Positions 29,378 to 37,207 of a stretch of DNA of 40,912 nucleotides are shown here, one piece after another. The translations under genes were made by a program, and so were the position numbers. Within the stretch, counting starts at the first letter, position 1; the number at the start of each line of letters is the position of its first letter. This DNA comes from a virus: the IMG/VR virus record IMGVR_UViG_3300025168_000018, positions 1-40,912 of that record. One strand, written 5' to 3'. The notes below the pieces were generated by a model. The model worked only from the letters and a program-made list of their open reading frames with translations. It was not told the DNA's origin and did not search any database.

Positions 29378-29650
29378 ATGATTTTAGACGAACAAGATTT
29401 TAAAGACCTACTTGCCCGCTCGGTGGATCAATTTGGCGGCGGTGCCCCGAGTCCTCCTCCCCCGCCGCCTCCTCCCAAAGTTGACGATGAGGAAAAAAAG
29501 GATCGTGAAAAGCGATTATCGCGTGTTGCTGCTAGAAAGAAAGGGCGTCAGTCTCTTATTCATTCTGGAATACGTGGTGATACTTCCAGGGCTCCTGCTT
29601 TTGCGGCGTCTTTAACTGGCACTGCTCCAGAATCCCAAACTTTAGGATAG
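29378..29650 (+). CDS. Small Pro-rich protein between terminase and portal
   Basis: A 90-residue protein. An acidic start is followed by a polyproline stretch (SPPPPPPPP, ~25-33), a Lys/Glu tract and a conserved-looking KKGRQSLIHSGIRGD then TGTAPES tail. Proteins with the K-G-R-x-S-L/T-I motif often accompany podophage portal genes; some are virion-associated. Precise role unknown. Confidence 0.55.
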   Translation: MILDEQDFKDLLARSVDQFGGGAPSPPPPPPPPKVDDEEKKDREKRLSRVAARKKGRQSLIHSGIRGDTSRAPAFAASLTGTAPESQTLG

Positions 29651-29654
29651 TGTG

Positions 29655-31325
29655 ATGAAAAATGATGATGCTGTAAAAATGATGCTGAAAAGGCGTGATG
29701 GTAAGGTGGAGGAGCGTCAGGAATGGGAACCGTTTTATTCTTCGATTGCCAGGTATATTCGTCCGAGGAAAAAGTCTATTGATTCTTTTAGGACGCCTGG
29801 GCAGTTGAGTAATGACCATTATGATTCTACGGCTTGTGCTGCCAGTAATACTTTGGCATTGATTATGGCGGATACCTTGACTCCGAAGGCAATCGAGTGG
29901 TTTGGTTTTTCTATTCCTGAATCGAGTCCTTACAAGGTTTTAAATAAGAATGTGAATGTGAAGAATTGGTTGCGTGAGTTGAATATGGCTGTTTTTGATG
30001 GCTTGGCACAGTCTAATTTTTATTCTGTTATTAATGAAATTTATGCTGATTTTAATTCTTTTGCCACCGTGTGTTTGTATTTGGAAGAAGCCAGGTTAAA
30101 AAAATCCGGTTTTAATGGATTTAATTTTAAAGCCCTTCCTATTAGTTCCTATGTTTTTGCCGAGAATGATTTAGGTCTTGTGGATACGGTGTTTAGGGAT
30201 TATGAGTTTTCTGTTCGCCAGCTGTATCAGCGTTTTGATAAGGCTACAATTCCTGCCAAGTATAAGCCGAAATTAGAGAAGACGCCTGATGATGCGGTGA
30301 AGTTGGTTACTTGTATTTGTCCTACTGAGGATCTTCCGAAGGCTTTAAAATCTAATCGTCCTTTTACTTCTCTTGAGATGCTGGAAGAAGATAAGGTTAT
30401 TTTAGAGTCAGCGGGTTATCACGAGTTTCCTTATATGGTGGGGCGTTGGGATAAGGCTTCTGGTGAGGATCGTGGGCGTGGTCCTGCTGCGGTTGCGATG
30501 GCTGATATTCTGAGTTTGAATGAATTAAGGCGACAGGAATTGATTGGATTACAGAAAGCGGTTAATCCTCCTATTCTTTCAGGGGAAGAAGGTTTTGTCG
30601 GTACAGTCAAGATGATTCCGAATGCGATTGTTTATTCTCGCAATCCCAGGGAAGTTCGTACGATGCCTTCCGAGCTTCGTTTGAATTTGTCTTCCCTCGT
30701 TGCGGATAATTTGATCAAAGGCATTAAAGATATGTATCTAGTGGATCAGTTGAATCTGCCTCGGGGGAAGGCTATGACTGCTGAAGAAGTTATTACTGTT
30801 CGTGGTGAAGTTGAGCGTTTGCTGGGTCCAACTGTTTCAAGGTTTGAATCGGAGGTGTTGGGTCCGATGCTTGAGCGTTGTGCTGCGATTATGGTTCGTG
30901 CGAAGGCTATCTCTGAACCTCCACAGGAGTTGGAGGGTTTAGATACTTTGGATATTGTTTATACAGGGCAGTTGGCTCGAGCTCAGAAACTCGCCCAGGT
31001 TCAGGCAATTCAGCGTTGGTCGCAGATGAATGTGGAATTTTCTTCTGCTGATCCGGGTGTTCTGGATGTTCAGAATTTACAAGAGGCATCTCGGTTTGCA
31101 GCTCCTTTGATGGGTGTTCCGCCTGAGGTTGTAAGGGATAAGGCTGAGACGGATAAGATGCAGGCTGATAAAGCTGCGGCTGCTCAAGCTGAGAAGCAAG
31201 GTCAGCAAGTTCAGGATAGTGCTGAGTCGATTAGTAAGACAGCACCTTTATTAAAAGTTCTTGGTGAACAAGGTGGAGGAATATTAAGTGGCACCCAAAG
31301 TCAAATCCCTGCGGGAGTATCCTGA
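29655..31325 (+). CDS. Portal / head-tail connector (T7 gp8-like)
   Basis: A 556-residue protein from ATG 29655 (GTG 29652 also possible). The N terminus (WEPFYSSIARYIRPRKKSID ... DSTACAASNTLALIMADTLTP) is the signature of T7-like head-tail connectors. It forms the dodecameric ring for DNA passage, and TerL docks on it. The C-terminal region is Ala/Gln-rich. Size is close to T7 gp8 (536). The last ~38 bases overlap the next gene. Confidence 0.9.
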   Translation: MKNDDAVKMMLKRRDGKVEERQEWEPFYSSIARYIRPRKKSIDSFRTPGQLSNDHYDSTACAASNTLALIMADTLTPKAIEWFGFSIPESSPYKVLNKNVNVKNWLRELNMAVFDGLAQSNFYSVINEIYADFNSFATVCLYLEEARLKKSGFNGFNFKALPISSYVFAENDLGLVDTVFRDYEFSVRQLYQRFDKATIPAKYKPKLEKTPDDAVKLVTCICPTEDLPKALKSNRPFTSLEMLEEDKVILESAGYHEFPYMVGRWDKASGEDRGRGPAAVAMADILSLNELRRQELIGLQKAVNPPILSGEEGFVGTVKMIPNAIVYSRNPREVRTMPSELRLNLSSLVADNLIKGIKDMYLVDQLNLPRGKAMTAEEVITVRGEVERLLGPTVSRFESEVLGPMLERCAAIMVRAKAISEPPQELEGLDTLDIVYTGQLARAQKLAQVQAIQRWSQMNVEFSSADPGVLDVQNLQEASRFAAPLMGVPPEVVRDKAETDKMQADKAAAAQAEKQGQQVQDSAESISKTAPLLKVLGEQGGGILSGTQSQIPAGVS

Positions 31326-31542
31326 TTCAGAGGACGCTCTTGATGAGGCGTTTTACAGGACGTTCAATAGTCTTGATGGAAAACAGGTTTATGAATTGTT
31401 GGAGAGTGTTTATCACTCTGTTTCTTCCTTTGAATCTGATACGCATATGATGGCGTATAAGGAGGGACAGCGTTCTATCTTTTTGCAGATTAAAACGAGG
31501 ATGGATAATTACCTGAATCGTGATGTTAGGAATAAGAAATAG
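31288..31542 (+). CDS. Bbp19-like small virion protein
   Basis: An 84-residue protein with a GTG start overlapping the portal end. FYRTFNSLDGKQVYELLESV, then YKEGQRSIFLQIKTRMD matches the Bbp19-type phage domain (F-x-x-...-G-x-x-V-L, Y-x-E-G-x-R-x-V), found next to portal or capsid genes. Probably a minor virion component. Confidence 0.55.
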   Translation: MAPKVKSLREYPDSEDALDEAFYRTFNSLDGKQVYELLESVYHSVSSFESDTHMMAYKEGQRSIFLQIKTRMDNYLNRDVRNKK

Positions 31543-31544
31543 TT

Positions 31545-32777
31545 ATGCCTTTACCTGCAGCAATATTAGCGTTTGTGGCACGAGAGGGAATTAAACGTGC
31601 TGCTCAGAAGTATGGACCGTATGCGGCGTTGATTGCCAGGAAGATGTTTGTTAAGAAGTCTAAGAAAATTAGCGATAAGATTAAACAGGCTAAGCAGAAG
31701 AAAGATTCAAGCCGGAAGGATTTGGACGAACAGATTATCCAGACGGACAAGAAGAATAATATTCATAGTCGTAAAAAACTTGGATTTGCTTTTGAGGAGT
31801 ATCTTCGTTGGGGTAAAAAACTTATTGATTTGCAAAAACAGTTTGAGTCGATTCGAACGAAGAAAACCCAGCCAATTATAGATCCTAAAAAACCAAATAA
31901 GCCCTTCCCTTTTAAAGATTGGAAAAAGGAGGCGGCGGATGAGTTTAAGAAGTTTAAGGAAGATGCGGAAAATGCTTTAGATGATCAGGTTTTAAATGCA
32001 CCTAATATGGGTCGGCTGAATAAGAAGATTGATGAATTTACAAGTGAACTGAAGCGGCGAAAGGCAGAACGGCCAGCAAGGATGAAGGAGATAGATTTGG
32101 AAGAACGTAGAAAATGGGAGCGTGATTACCCTGATAAGCCATTGCCTCCATTGCATCCTTGGAAGCAGGCTGAATATGAAGAATACGTGAGGGGTGTGGA
32201 GGGGCAGGAGGCGCGCCGCGAGGATAAAGAAGAAAAACAGAGATTGAGAGCTTCTAAGAAAATCTGGAGTAAGAAACAGAAGGAAAGATTTACAAAGCCA
32301 TGGAAGCAACATTGGCTGAATGATGAAAAGGGTGGGCGAGAGATGACAGAAGAGGAATGGCGTGACTATTACCCGGAAGAGTATAAAAAATGGGAGCGGG
32401 AGCATAAGCCCCCCGGCGATGAGTTGGATCGTTTAGAAAGGAAAGATTTTGTTCGTGGCAATTTAGACAGGATTAAGCGACAGAAAAAGTCTGTTAGTGA
32501 ATTTCGTGTCTTAGCCGGTGAAGAATCTGATGTGCGTTCTCTTCCTCATAATTATTCGCAGAGGTCTGTTGACAAGGATATGAATACTCAAGATGAGGGA
32601 TTGACTACGAAAGATGTTTTGCGAGGTGGACCTACTTCTCGCCATCTGATGAATGCTCCTGTGGCTGCAACTGTGGTTGCTGGTGGTGTAGCAGCCGCGT
32701 TATTGAAGAAGAAGAAGAAGCAGCAGCAGGTTGAGGAGCCTCCTTTAGCTAAGGATTTTCCTGAGTGGGGTGAATAA
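31545..32777 (+). CDS. Large Lys/Glu-rich basic protein of the head block
   Basis: A 410-residue protein. A hydrophobic N terminus (ILAFVAREGIKRAAQKYG) is followed by about 330 residues of extremely charged helix (KKSKKISDKIKQAKQKKDSS; repeated RKWERD, KEEKQRLRASKK). A C-terminal hydrophobic patch VAATVVAGGVAAALLKKKKK is followed by an acidic tail. No family recognised. First of three basic proteins between portal and scaffold; such proteins might condense DNA inside the head or be ejected with it (inference). Confidence 0.55.
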   Translation: MPLPAAILAFVAREGIKRAAQKYGPYAALIARKMFVKKSKKISDKIKQAKQKKDSSRKDLDEQIIQTDKKNNIHSRKKLGFAFEEYLRWGKKLIDLQKQFESIRTKKTQPIIDPKKPNKPFPFKDWKKEAADEFKKFKEDAENALDDQVLNAPNMGRLNKKIDEFTSELKRRKAERPARMKEIDLEERRKWERDYPDKPLPPLHPWKQAEYEEYVRGVEGQEARREDKEEKQRLRASKKIWSKKQKERFTKPWKQHWLNDEKGGREMTEEEWRDYYPEEYKKWEREHKPPGDELDRLERKDFVRGNLDRIKRQKKSVSEFRVLAGEESDVRSLPHNYSQRSVDKDMNTQDEGLTTKDVLRGGPTSRHLMNAPVAATVVAGGVAAALLKKKKKQQQVEEPPLAKDFPEWGE

Positions 32778-33346
32778 TGGTAGCTACTTATAGTGGTGCT
32801 CAAAATCAAGCAGCTGATGCTCCTTTCATGCCAACTACTTTTGCTAGTCCCGTTGCTGTTATTTATGGATTGGGTTGGTGGGTTAGGAAGTATGGGCAGC
32901 TTTTAGGCGCGAAGAAGTATGAAGCGGCAAGGAAAGCTGAGCAGGCGAATGCTATTGCATCTAGGAAAAATAATGTTAAGGAGCTTGATGCTAGTGCTAA
33001 GCGTTTAAAAGATAATACAATGGGTGATCTCAGGGATTTAGAGGTTAAGAATCCTAAGGCTTTTAAAAAAGTTTCTCCTAAAATACGCAAGCAATATGGC
33101 AAACAGAAGGGTCAGCATTTAGAGAAAACGAGTCAGCGTTATCAGAGTATTCACGGTGAGAAGGGTTGGGGTGGTCCGAAAACGAAGAAGCAAGCCGAGA
33201 AGGAATTAGGTGAGGCTAAGAAATTTCAGAAAAAGTTAGATAGTCACGCTATGGATCGAGATAAACCATCTACTAGTAAATATAATCCAAAGAAAGGCGA
33301 GAAGACTAGACGGCCTGCTAGTTTATTAAAAAAGCCTAAAAAATAG
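32777..33346 (+). CDS. Basic protein 2 of the head block
   Basis: A 189-residue protein. The N-terminal ~50 residues hold a short hydrophobic, Trp-containing segment (SPVAVIYGLGWWVRKYGQLL), and the rest is Lys-rich helix and coil ending RRPASLLKKPKK. The start overlaps the previous stop (TAATG). Shares the pattern of a membrane-like patch plus polybasic tail with its neighbours, without obvious sequence identity. Confidence 0.5.
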   Translation: MVATYSGAQNQAADAPFMPTTFASPVAVIYGLGWWVRKYGQLLGAKKYEAARKAEQANAIASRKNNVKELDASAKRLKDNTMGDLRDLEVKNPKAFKKVSPKIRKQYGKQKGQHLEKTSQRYQSIHGEKGWGGPKTKKQAEKELGEAKKFQKKLDSHAMDRDKPSTSKYNPKKGEKTRRPASLLKKPKK

Positions 33347-33356
33347 GGGCATTGAT

Positions 33357-33803
33357 ATGAGAACTGTTGGTATGGGTGGTGGTGGTGCAGGGCGTAGACG
33401 CGGTGGAGGTTGGTGGGGAAGTGGCAAAAGTTTAAAGAGGGCTAAAAAAAATCAATCTGACCCCGAAGCGAATGCTAAGTTTAAGGAGGCGATTGGTAAG
33501 TCTATGCTTCGTGCAAAGCCTGGTTCTTCTATGAAGACAAAGGTTACAGGTCGGAAAGGATGGGATCTTTCTTCATCAAAACCTGGTTCTACTATGAGCA
33601 CAAAGGTTGCAGGTAGAGGGGCTGGCAGTAAGGAGCCGTGGAGGAATAAGGTGAGTAAATTGTTGAAGAAATCTGCGGAGAAATCTCATAAACCGCGACG
33701 GCTGGGTAAGAAAGCAAAGGCGGTGGCTGGTCTTGGTTTGGCTGCTTCTATTTGGGCGGCAATGCAAGGGAAGAAGAAAAAAGATAAGAAATCTAAAAAA
33801 TAG
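33357..33803 (+). CDS. Basic protein 3 with internal repeat
   Basis: A 148-residue, very basic protein. A Gly/Arg-rich start (GGGGAGRRRGGGWWGSGKS) precedes two copies of KPGS(S/T)M(K/S)TKV(T/A)GR at about 55-85. The end is a hydrophobic LGLAASIWAAMQGKKKK segment and a poly-Lys tail. Looks DNA-binding. A similar hydrophobic-then-poly-Lys end is seen in the protein at 31545. Confidence 0.5.
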   Translation: MRTVGMGGGGAGRRRGGGWWGSGKSLKRAKKNQSDPEANAKFKEAIGKSMLRAKPGSSMKTKVTGRKGWDLSSSKPGSTMSTKVAGRGAGSKEPWRNKVSKLLKKSAEKSHKPRRLGKKAKAVAGLGLAASIWAAMQGKKKKDKKSKK

Positions 33804-33811
33804 GAGGTTTT

Positions 33812-34657
33812 ATGTCTGAAGAAATCACTGAACCCGTTGAAGATGCGGCTAATTCAGGTGGTGGCTTATTGGGTGAGCAGGTTGGTGGAGCATCTTGGAT
33901 GCAGGATTTGCCTGATGATCTAAGGGAAGATGGAAGTCTTGCGAAGTTTAAAGATGTGGCTTCTCTGGGTAAGGCTTATAAGCATATGGAGTCTTTTCGT
34001 GGTCAATCTATTTCGATCCCGGAGGAGCGTGACTCGGAATCTATGGGTCCGATATGGGATAAGTTAGGGCGTCCTGAATCTCCCGATGGTTATGAGTATG
34101 AGCCACCAGGGAAAATTGATACGGGCGAATATAATTTTGAAAACCAGAAAGAGTTTTTAACTCAGGCTCACGAGCAGGGTTTCACCAAGGATCAGGCTAG
34201 TTTTGTTCTTGATTATTATAACAATATGGCCTTTGATTCTATTAATGATATTCAGAATTTTCAAGCTAAAGTTGTTGCGGATAATACGACTGCATTACAG
34301 AAAGAGTGGGGTACGGCGTATGATGAGAATCTTTCTATGGCAGTTAGAGCTTTTGATGAATTTGCCTCTGATGAGGATCGTGAGTTTCTTGGCTCTAACA
34401 ATTTAGATTCGAATCCTACTTTGATTAGGTTGTTTCATAAGGTAGGTACGGTTCTTTCTGAGGGTAGCTTTACAGGCAATGTTGGTGGGAATAGGATGTT
34501 GAGTCCTGTTGTTGCTGAGAGCGAGATTCAGGCTATTCGTAATGATGCGAGTCATCCGTTAAATGAGGCTTATCATTCTGCTGATCATCCTGATCATCAG
34601 AAGGCTATTGCAGAGATGGAGAAGTTGTATAATTTAGCTTATGATGAGGAGACATAA
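33812..34657 (+). CDS. Head scaffolding/assembly protein
   Basis: A 281-residue acidic helical protein directly upstream of capsid. WMQDLPDDLREDGSLAKFKD then SLGKAYKHMES, IPEERDSESMG and KLGRPESPDGYE are hallmarks of podophage scaffolds. It guides capsid polymerisation and is removed before DNA filling. Strong GGAGG site. TAATG overlap with the next gene. Confidence 0.85.
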   Translation: MSEEITEPVEDAANSGGGLLGEQVGGASWMQDLPDDLREDGSLAKFKDVASLGKAYKHMESFRGQSISIPEERDSESMGPIWDKLGRPESPDGYEYEPPGKIDTGEYNFENQKEFLTQAHEQGFTKDQASFVLDYYNNMAFDSINDIQNFQAKVVADNTTALQKEWGTAYDENLSMAVRAFDEFASDEDREFLGSNNLDSNPTLIRLFHKVGTVLSEGSFTGNVGGNRMLSPVVAESEIQAIRNDASHPLNEAYHSADHPDHQKAIAEMEKLYNLAYDEET

Positions 34658-34911
34658 TGGGAGACGGTAAACCGATTTCTTGCCGTCAGTGCAATCATTA
34701 TGAGGATGATAGGTGTAAGGCTTATAATACAGTTGTATCTAATGCAGATTTAGTGTATATGTTATGTCCAGCCTCAGATAGGATACAGGTCCCGCCTGAG
34801 GTTGTTCCTCCTTCGTTTGTTGTTGCTCTTGGGGAGAAGGTTGCTGCTGGTCAGCAGCCTTCCCCTAAGGCTTCTAAACGGCGTGGGAAACGGAAAAAGA
34901 AACCCGCATAA
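34657..34911 (+). CDS. Small Cys-rich protein between scaffold and capsid
   Basis: An 84-residue protein. CRQCNHYEDDRC (9-20) and a further Cys near 37 could bind one zinc. A Pro-rich centre and a poly-Arg/Lys tail (KASKRRGKRKKKPA) follow. No family recognised. Coupled to scaffold by TAATG. Confidence 0.5.
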   Translation: MGDGKPISCRQCNHYEDDRCKAYNTVVSNADLVYMLCPASDRIQVPPEVVPPSFVVALGEKVAAGQQPSPKASKRRGKRKKKPA

Positions 34912-34966
34912 GTCGGATAATTTCTTTTCCACCTACCGATAACCCGTCAGGGCCGGAATCTTTTTT

Positions 34967-35043
34967 AGGGGATTATCCCCTGGAGGAGCCCGAATGATCG
35001 GCTAACTCTTCTAATTTAATAATCTAGCTTAAGGAGTTAGCTA
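34967..35043 (+). promoter_or_regulatory. Capsid-gene leader with SD-sequestering hairpin
   Basis: The 132-bp gap before the capsid gene has the palindrome AGGGGAT-T-ATCCCCT (34967-34981) and a perfect 8-bp stem GCTAACTC/GAGTTAGC (35001-35008/35034-35041). The 3' arm includes the GGAG of the capsid ribosome site. Folding would mask the site, so capsid translation could depend on melting or on active upstream translation. No convincing promoter seen. Confidence 0.45.
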
Positions 35044-35919
35044 ATGTCTCAACAAATTACTAAAGCGTTTGAGCAAGACTGGGCGGATACGTTCATCCAT
35101 CTCTCTCAACAGAAAAACTCCAAGCTTGCCAATGCGGTACGCATGGAGAGCGTAAATGACGCTAAGGCCTTTCATTTCGATAGGTTAGATAGTGTAATTA
35201 TGCAAAAAGCTGTGAGTCGTCACGAAGACACTCCGTTGACTGAAGTACCTTACAGTCGAAGGCGTGTGACGTTTAATACCTTTAGAGCTGCTGATCTTAT
35301 TGATAATCCTGACCGTGTCAAGATGTCTAAAGATCCGACAAGTCCGACTATGAAGACTTTGTTGATGGCTCTTAATCGTCAGAAGGATGACGAAATTATT
35401 GCTGCTGCTTCAGGGAATGCTTATTCGATAGATGAGAATGATTCATCTACCTCTACGGCTTTACCTGCAGCTCAGAAAGTAGCTCATGGTTCAGCCGATC
35501 TTACACTGGCTAAAATTATTAGTACCAAGAAGAAACTTCTTGATTCTGATGTTGATCCAGATGCAGAGCCTTTGTATTTTGCTATAGGTCCTGCTCAGTT
35601 GGAAGCGTTGCTGAATAATACGACTGTAACGAGCTCAGACTATAATTCGGTGAAAGCTCTTGTGAATGGTGAAATTAACACCTTCATGGGTTTCCACTTC
35701 ATTGTTTCTACAAGGCTTGCGGTTGCTTCTAGCATTCGATCGTGTCTTGCTTGGGCTAAATCTGGTATTGGTCTTGCCATGAATGGTAATGCTAAATCCC
35801 GTATTACGGAACGTTCTGACAAGAATTACTCTACTCAGGTTTTCATCGAAGCTTCAATGGGTGCTACCCGTATCGAAGACGAGAAGGTAGTCGAAGTCTC
35901 TTGTGATGAATCTGCGTAA
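35044..35919 (+). CDS. Major capsid protein
   Basis: A 291-residue protein of the podophage capsid family (HK97-like fold assumed). RHEDTPLTEVPYSRRRVTFN, then AADLIDNPDRVKMSKDPTSP, DYNSVKALVNGEINTFMGFH and ERSDKNYSTQVFIEASMGATR are conserved signatures. It follows scaffold and precedes the decoration-like gene. Strong AAGGAG site within a hairpin. Confidence 0.9.
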   Translation: MSQQITKAFEQDWADTFIHLSQQKNSKLANAVRMESVNDAKAFHFDRLDSVIMQKAVSRHEDTPLTEVPYSRRRVTFNTFRAADLIDNPDRVKMSKDPTSPTMKTLLMALNRQKDDEIIAAASGNAYSIDENDSSTSTALPAAQKVAHGSADLTLAKIISTKKKLLDSDVDPDAEPLYFAIGPAQLEALLNNTTVTSSDYNSVKALVNGEINTFMGFHFIVSTRLAVASSIRSCLAWAKSGIGLAMNGNAKSRITERSDKNYSTQVFIEASMGATRIEDEKVVEVSCDESA

Positions 35920-35947
35920 TTAATCTTATAAATAAGGAGTAATTCAA

Positions 35948-36502
35948 ATGGCTACAGCAAAAGGAATCGAGATTACAAAGCTCGATGCTACTCCTCGTAC
36001 TCTTATGGAGGCAGGAAGTGGCACAGGTAAAGTGCGTGTTTTTATGGATACGATTGCCGCTGGCACAGGGGATATCGATGATAATGATATTCTTATGATG
36101 GCTGAAATTCCGTCTAATTCTAAGGTTATCAGTATTAAGGTTTACAATGATGACTTGGATTCAAATGGATCACCGGCATTAGTTACTGACGTTGGTCTTT
36201 ATAACGGCGGTACTAAGTTTAATGATACTGATGCAAGTGCAACTGCATATGCCGCAGAAGGTGTTATTGATAGAGATTGTTACGGAACGGTTAGTACGGT
36301 TCTTCAGGCTGCTGTAACGGCTGGAACTGAATTTCGTTTCGAAACTCTTAATATCAACACGATTGCTAATTATGCTTGGGAAGATGGCGGTCTGACTTCA
36401 GACCCAGGTGTTCCCCTGCGTATTGCCTTGACGATTGAAACGGTTGCGGCTACTGCTGCTGCTGGTGATATCACCATGGTTGTTCAGTATGTTGTAAATT
36501 AA
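35948..36502 (+). CDS. Capsid-associated (decoration/cement-like) protein
   Basis: A 184-residue beta-rich protein after capsid behind AAGGAG. AGSGTGKVRVFMDTI, NDILMMAEIPSNSKVISIKV, and a repeated Thr/Ala pattern resemble the protein often found next to capsid in podophages. Likely stabilises or decorates the head. Assigned by position and composition. Confidence 0.6.
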   Translation: MATAKGIEITKLDATPRTLMEAGSGTGKVRVFMDTIAAGTGDIDDNDILMMAEIPSNSKVISIKVYNDDLDSNGSPALVTDVGLYNGGTKFNDTDASATAYAAEGVIDRDCYGTVSTVLQAAVTAGTEFRFETLNINTIANYAWEDGGLTSDPGVPLRIALTIETVAATAAAGDITMVVQYVVN

Positions 36503-36519
36503 TTATTGGAGGATAAGCA

Positions 36520-36594
36520 ATGTCACACTTAGATAGGATGATTTGGTTTTTAGTCGGGTGGGCAGCTGCAGCTATCTTTTACTGGATGGTTTAA
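36520..36594 (+). CDS. Single-helix mini-protein (24 aa)
   Basis: ATG at 36520 behind TTGGAGGATAA, stop TAA 36592-36594. Ten polar residues lead into one membrane helix (MIWFLVGWAAAAIFYWMV). The next gene starts 1 bp later. The good ribosome site and tight fit support a real gene. Function unknown. Confidence 0.45.
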   Translation: MSHLDRMIWFLVGWAAAAIFYWMV

Positions 36595-36595
36595 T

Positions 36596-37204
36596 ATGAG
36601 TTCTTTTACTCAGATTGCTTCCAATGCGCTTCAACAGCTGGGCGCTGCCCCGATTTCGGATATTGCCGAAAATACGGGGCGCGCCAAGCGTGTTAATGCG
36701 ATTTACGAGGATGTAAGGGATGCTGTCATCAGGGACGCGTCATGGAATTTTGCCATGGTTCGTGTTCAGTTGGCGGCGCTTGCTGATGCGCCTGCCTTTA
36801 CATGGTCGAAGCAGCATCAGTTGCCTGAGAATCCTTATTGCCTGAGGGTGATGGAGGTGTTTTCTGGTGATGAACGTATAGACCATGTTATTGAGGGGCG
36901 TAAGGTCCTTTCCGATTATTCCACTATAAATCTTTTATATTTAAAACGAGTTGTTGATCCTTCTCAGTTTGATGCTTTGTTTGTTGAGGCTTATGAGGCT
37001 CGTTTAGCGGCAGAGTTGGCTGTGTCTATTACTGGTTCTCGTGGGCTTTCGCAGGATTTTTGGGCTACTTATGATTCTAAGATTGCGAATGCCAGGTTGG
37101 TGAATAGTCAAGAGGGAACACCGGCTGCTATTCAGGCGAACTCATTAGTTGATGTTCGTCGTCGTTCTTTTATTGTGGATGATCAGAAAATTAAGGTTGA
37201 GTGA
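36596..37204 (+). CDS. Tail tubular protein A / adaptor (T7 gp11-like)
   Basis: A 202-residue protein with the typical start SFTQIASNALQQLGAAPISD then ENTGRAKRVNAIYEDVRDAVIRDASWNFA and a YCLRVMEV core. This is the adaptor ring below the portal. Size matches T7 gp11 (196). It precedes the gp12-like gene by 3 bp. Confidence 0.85.
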   Translation: MSSFTQIASNALQQLGAAPISDIAENTGRAKRVNAIYEDVRDAVIRDASWNFAMVRVQLAALADAPAFTWSKQHQLPENPYCLRVMEVFSGDERIDHVIEGRKVLSDYSTINLLYLKRVVDPSQFDALFVEAYEARLAAELAVSITGSRGLSQDFWATYDSKIANARLVNSQEGTPAAIQANSLVDVRRRSFIVDDQKIKVE

Positions 37205-37207
37205 TGA

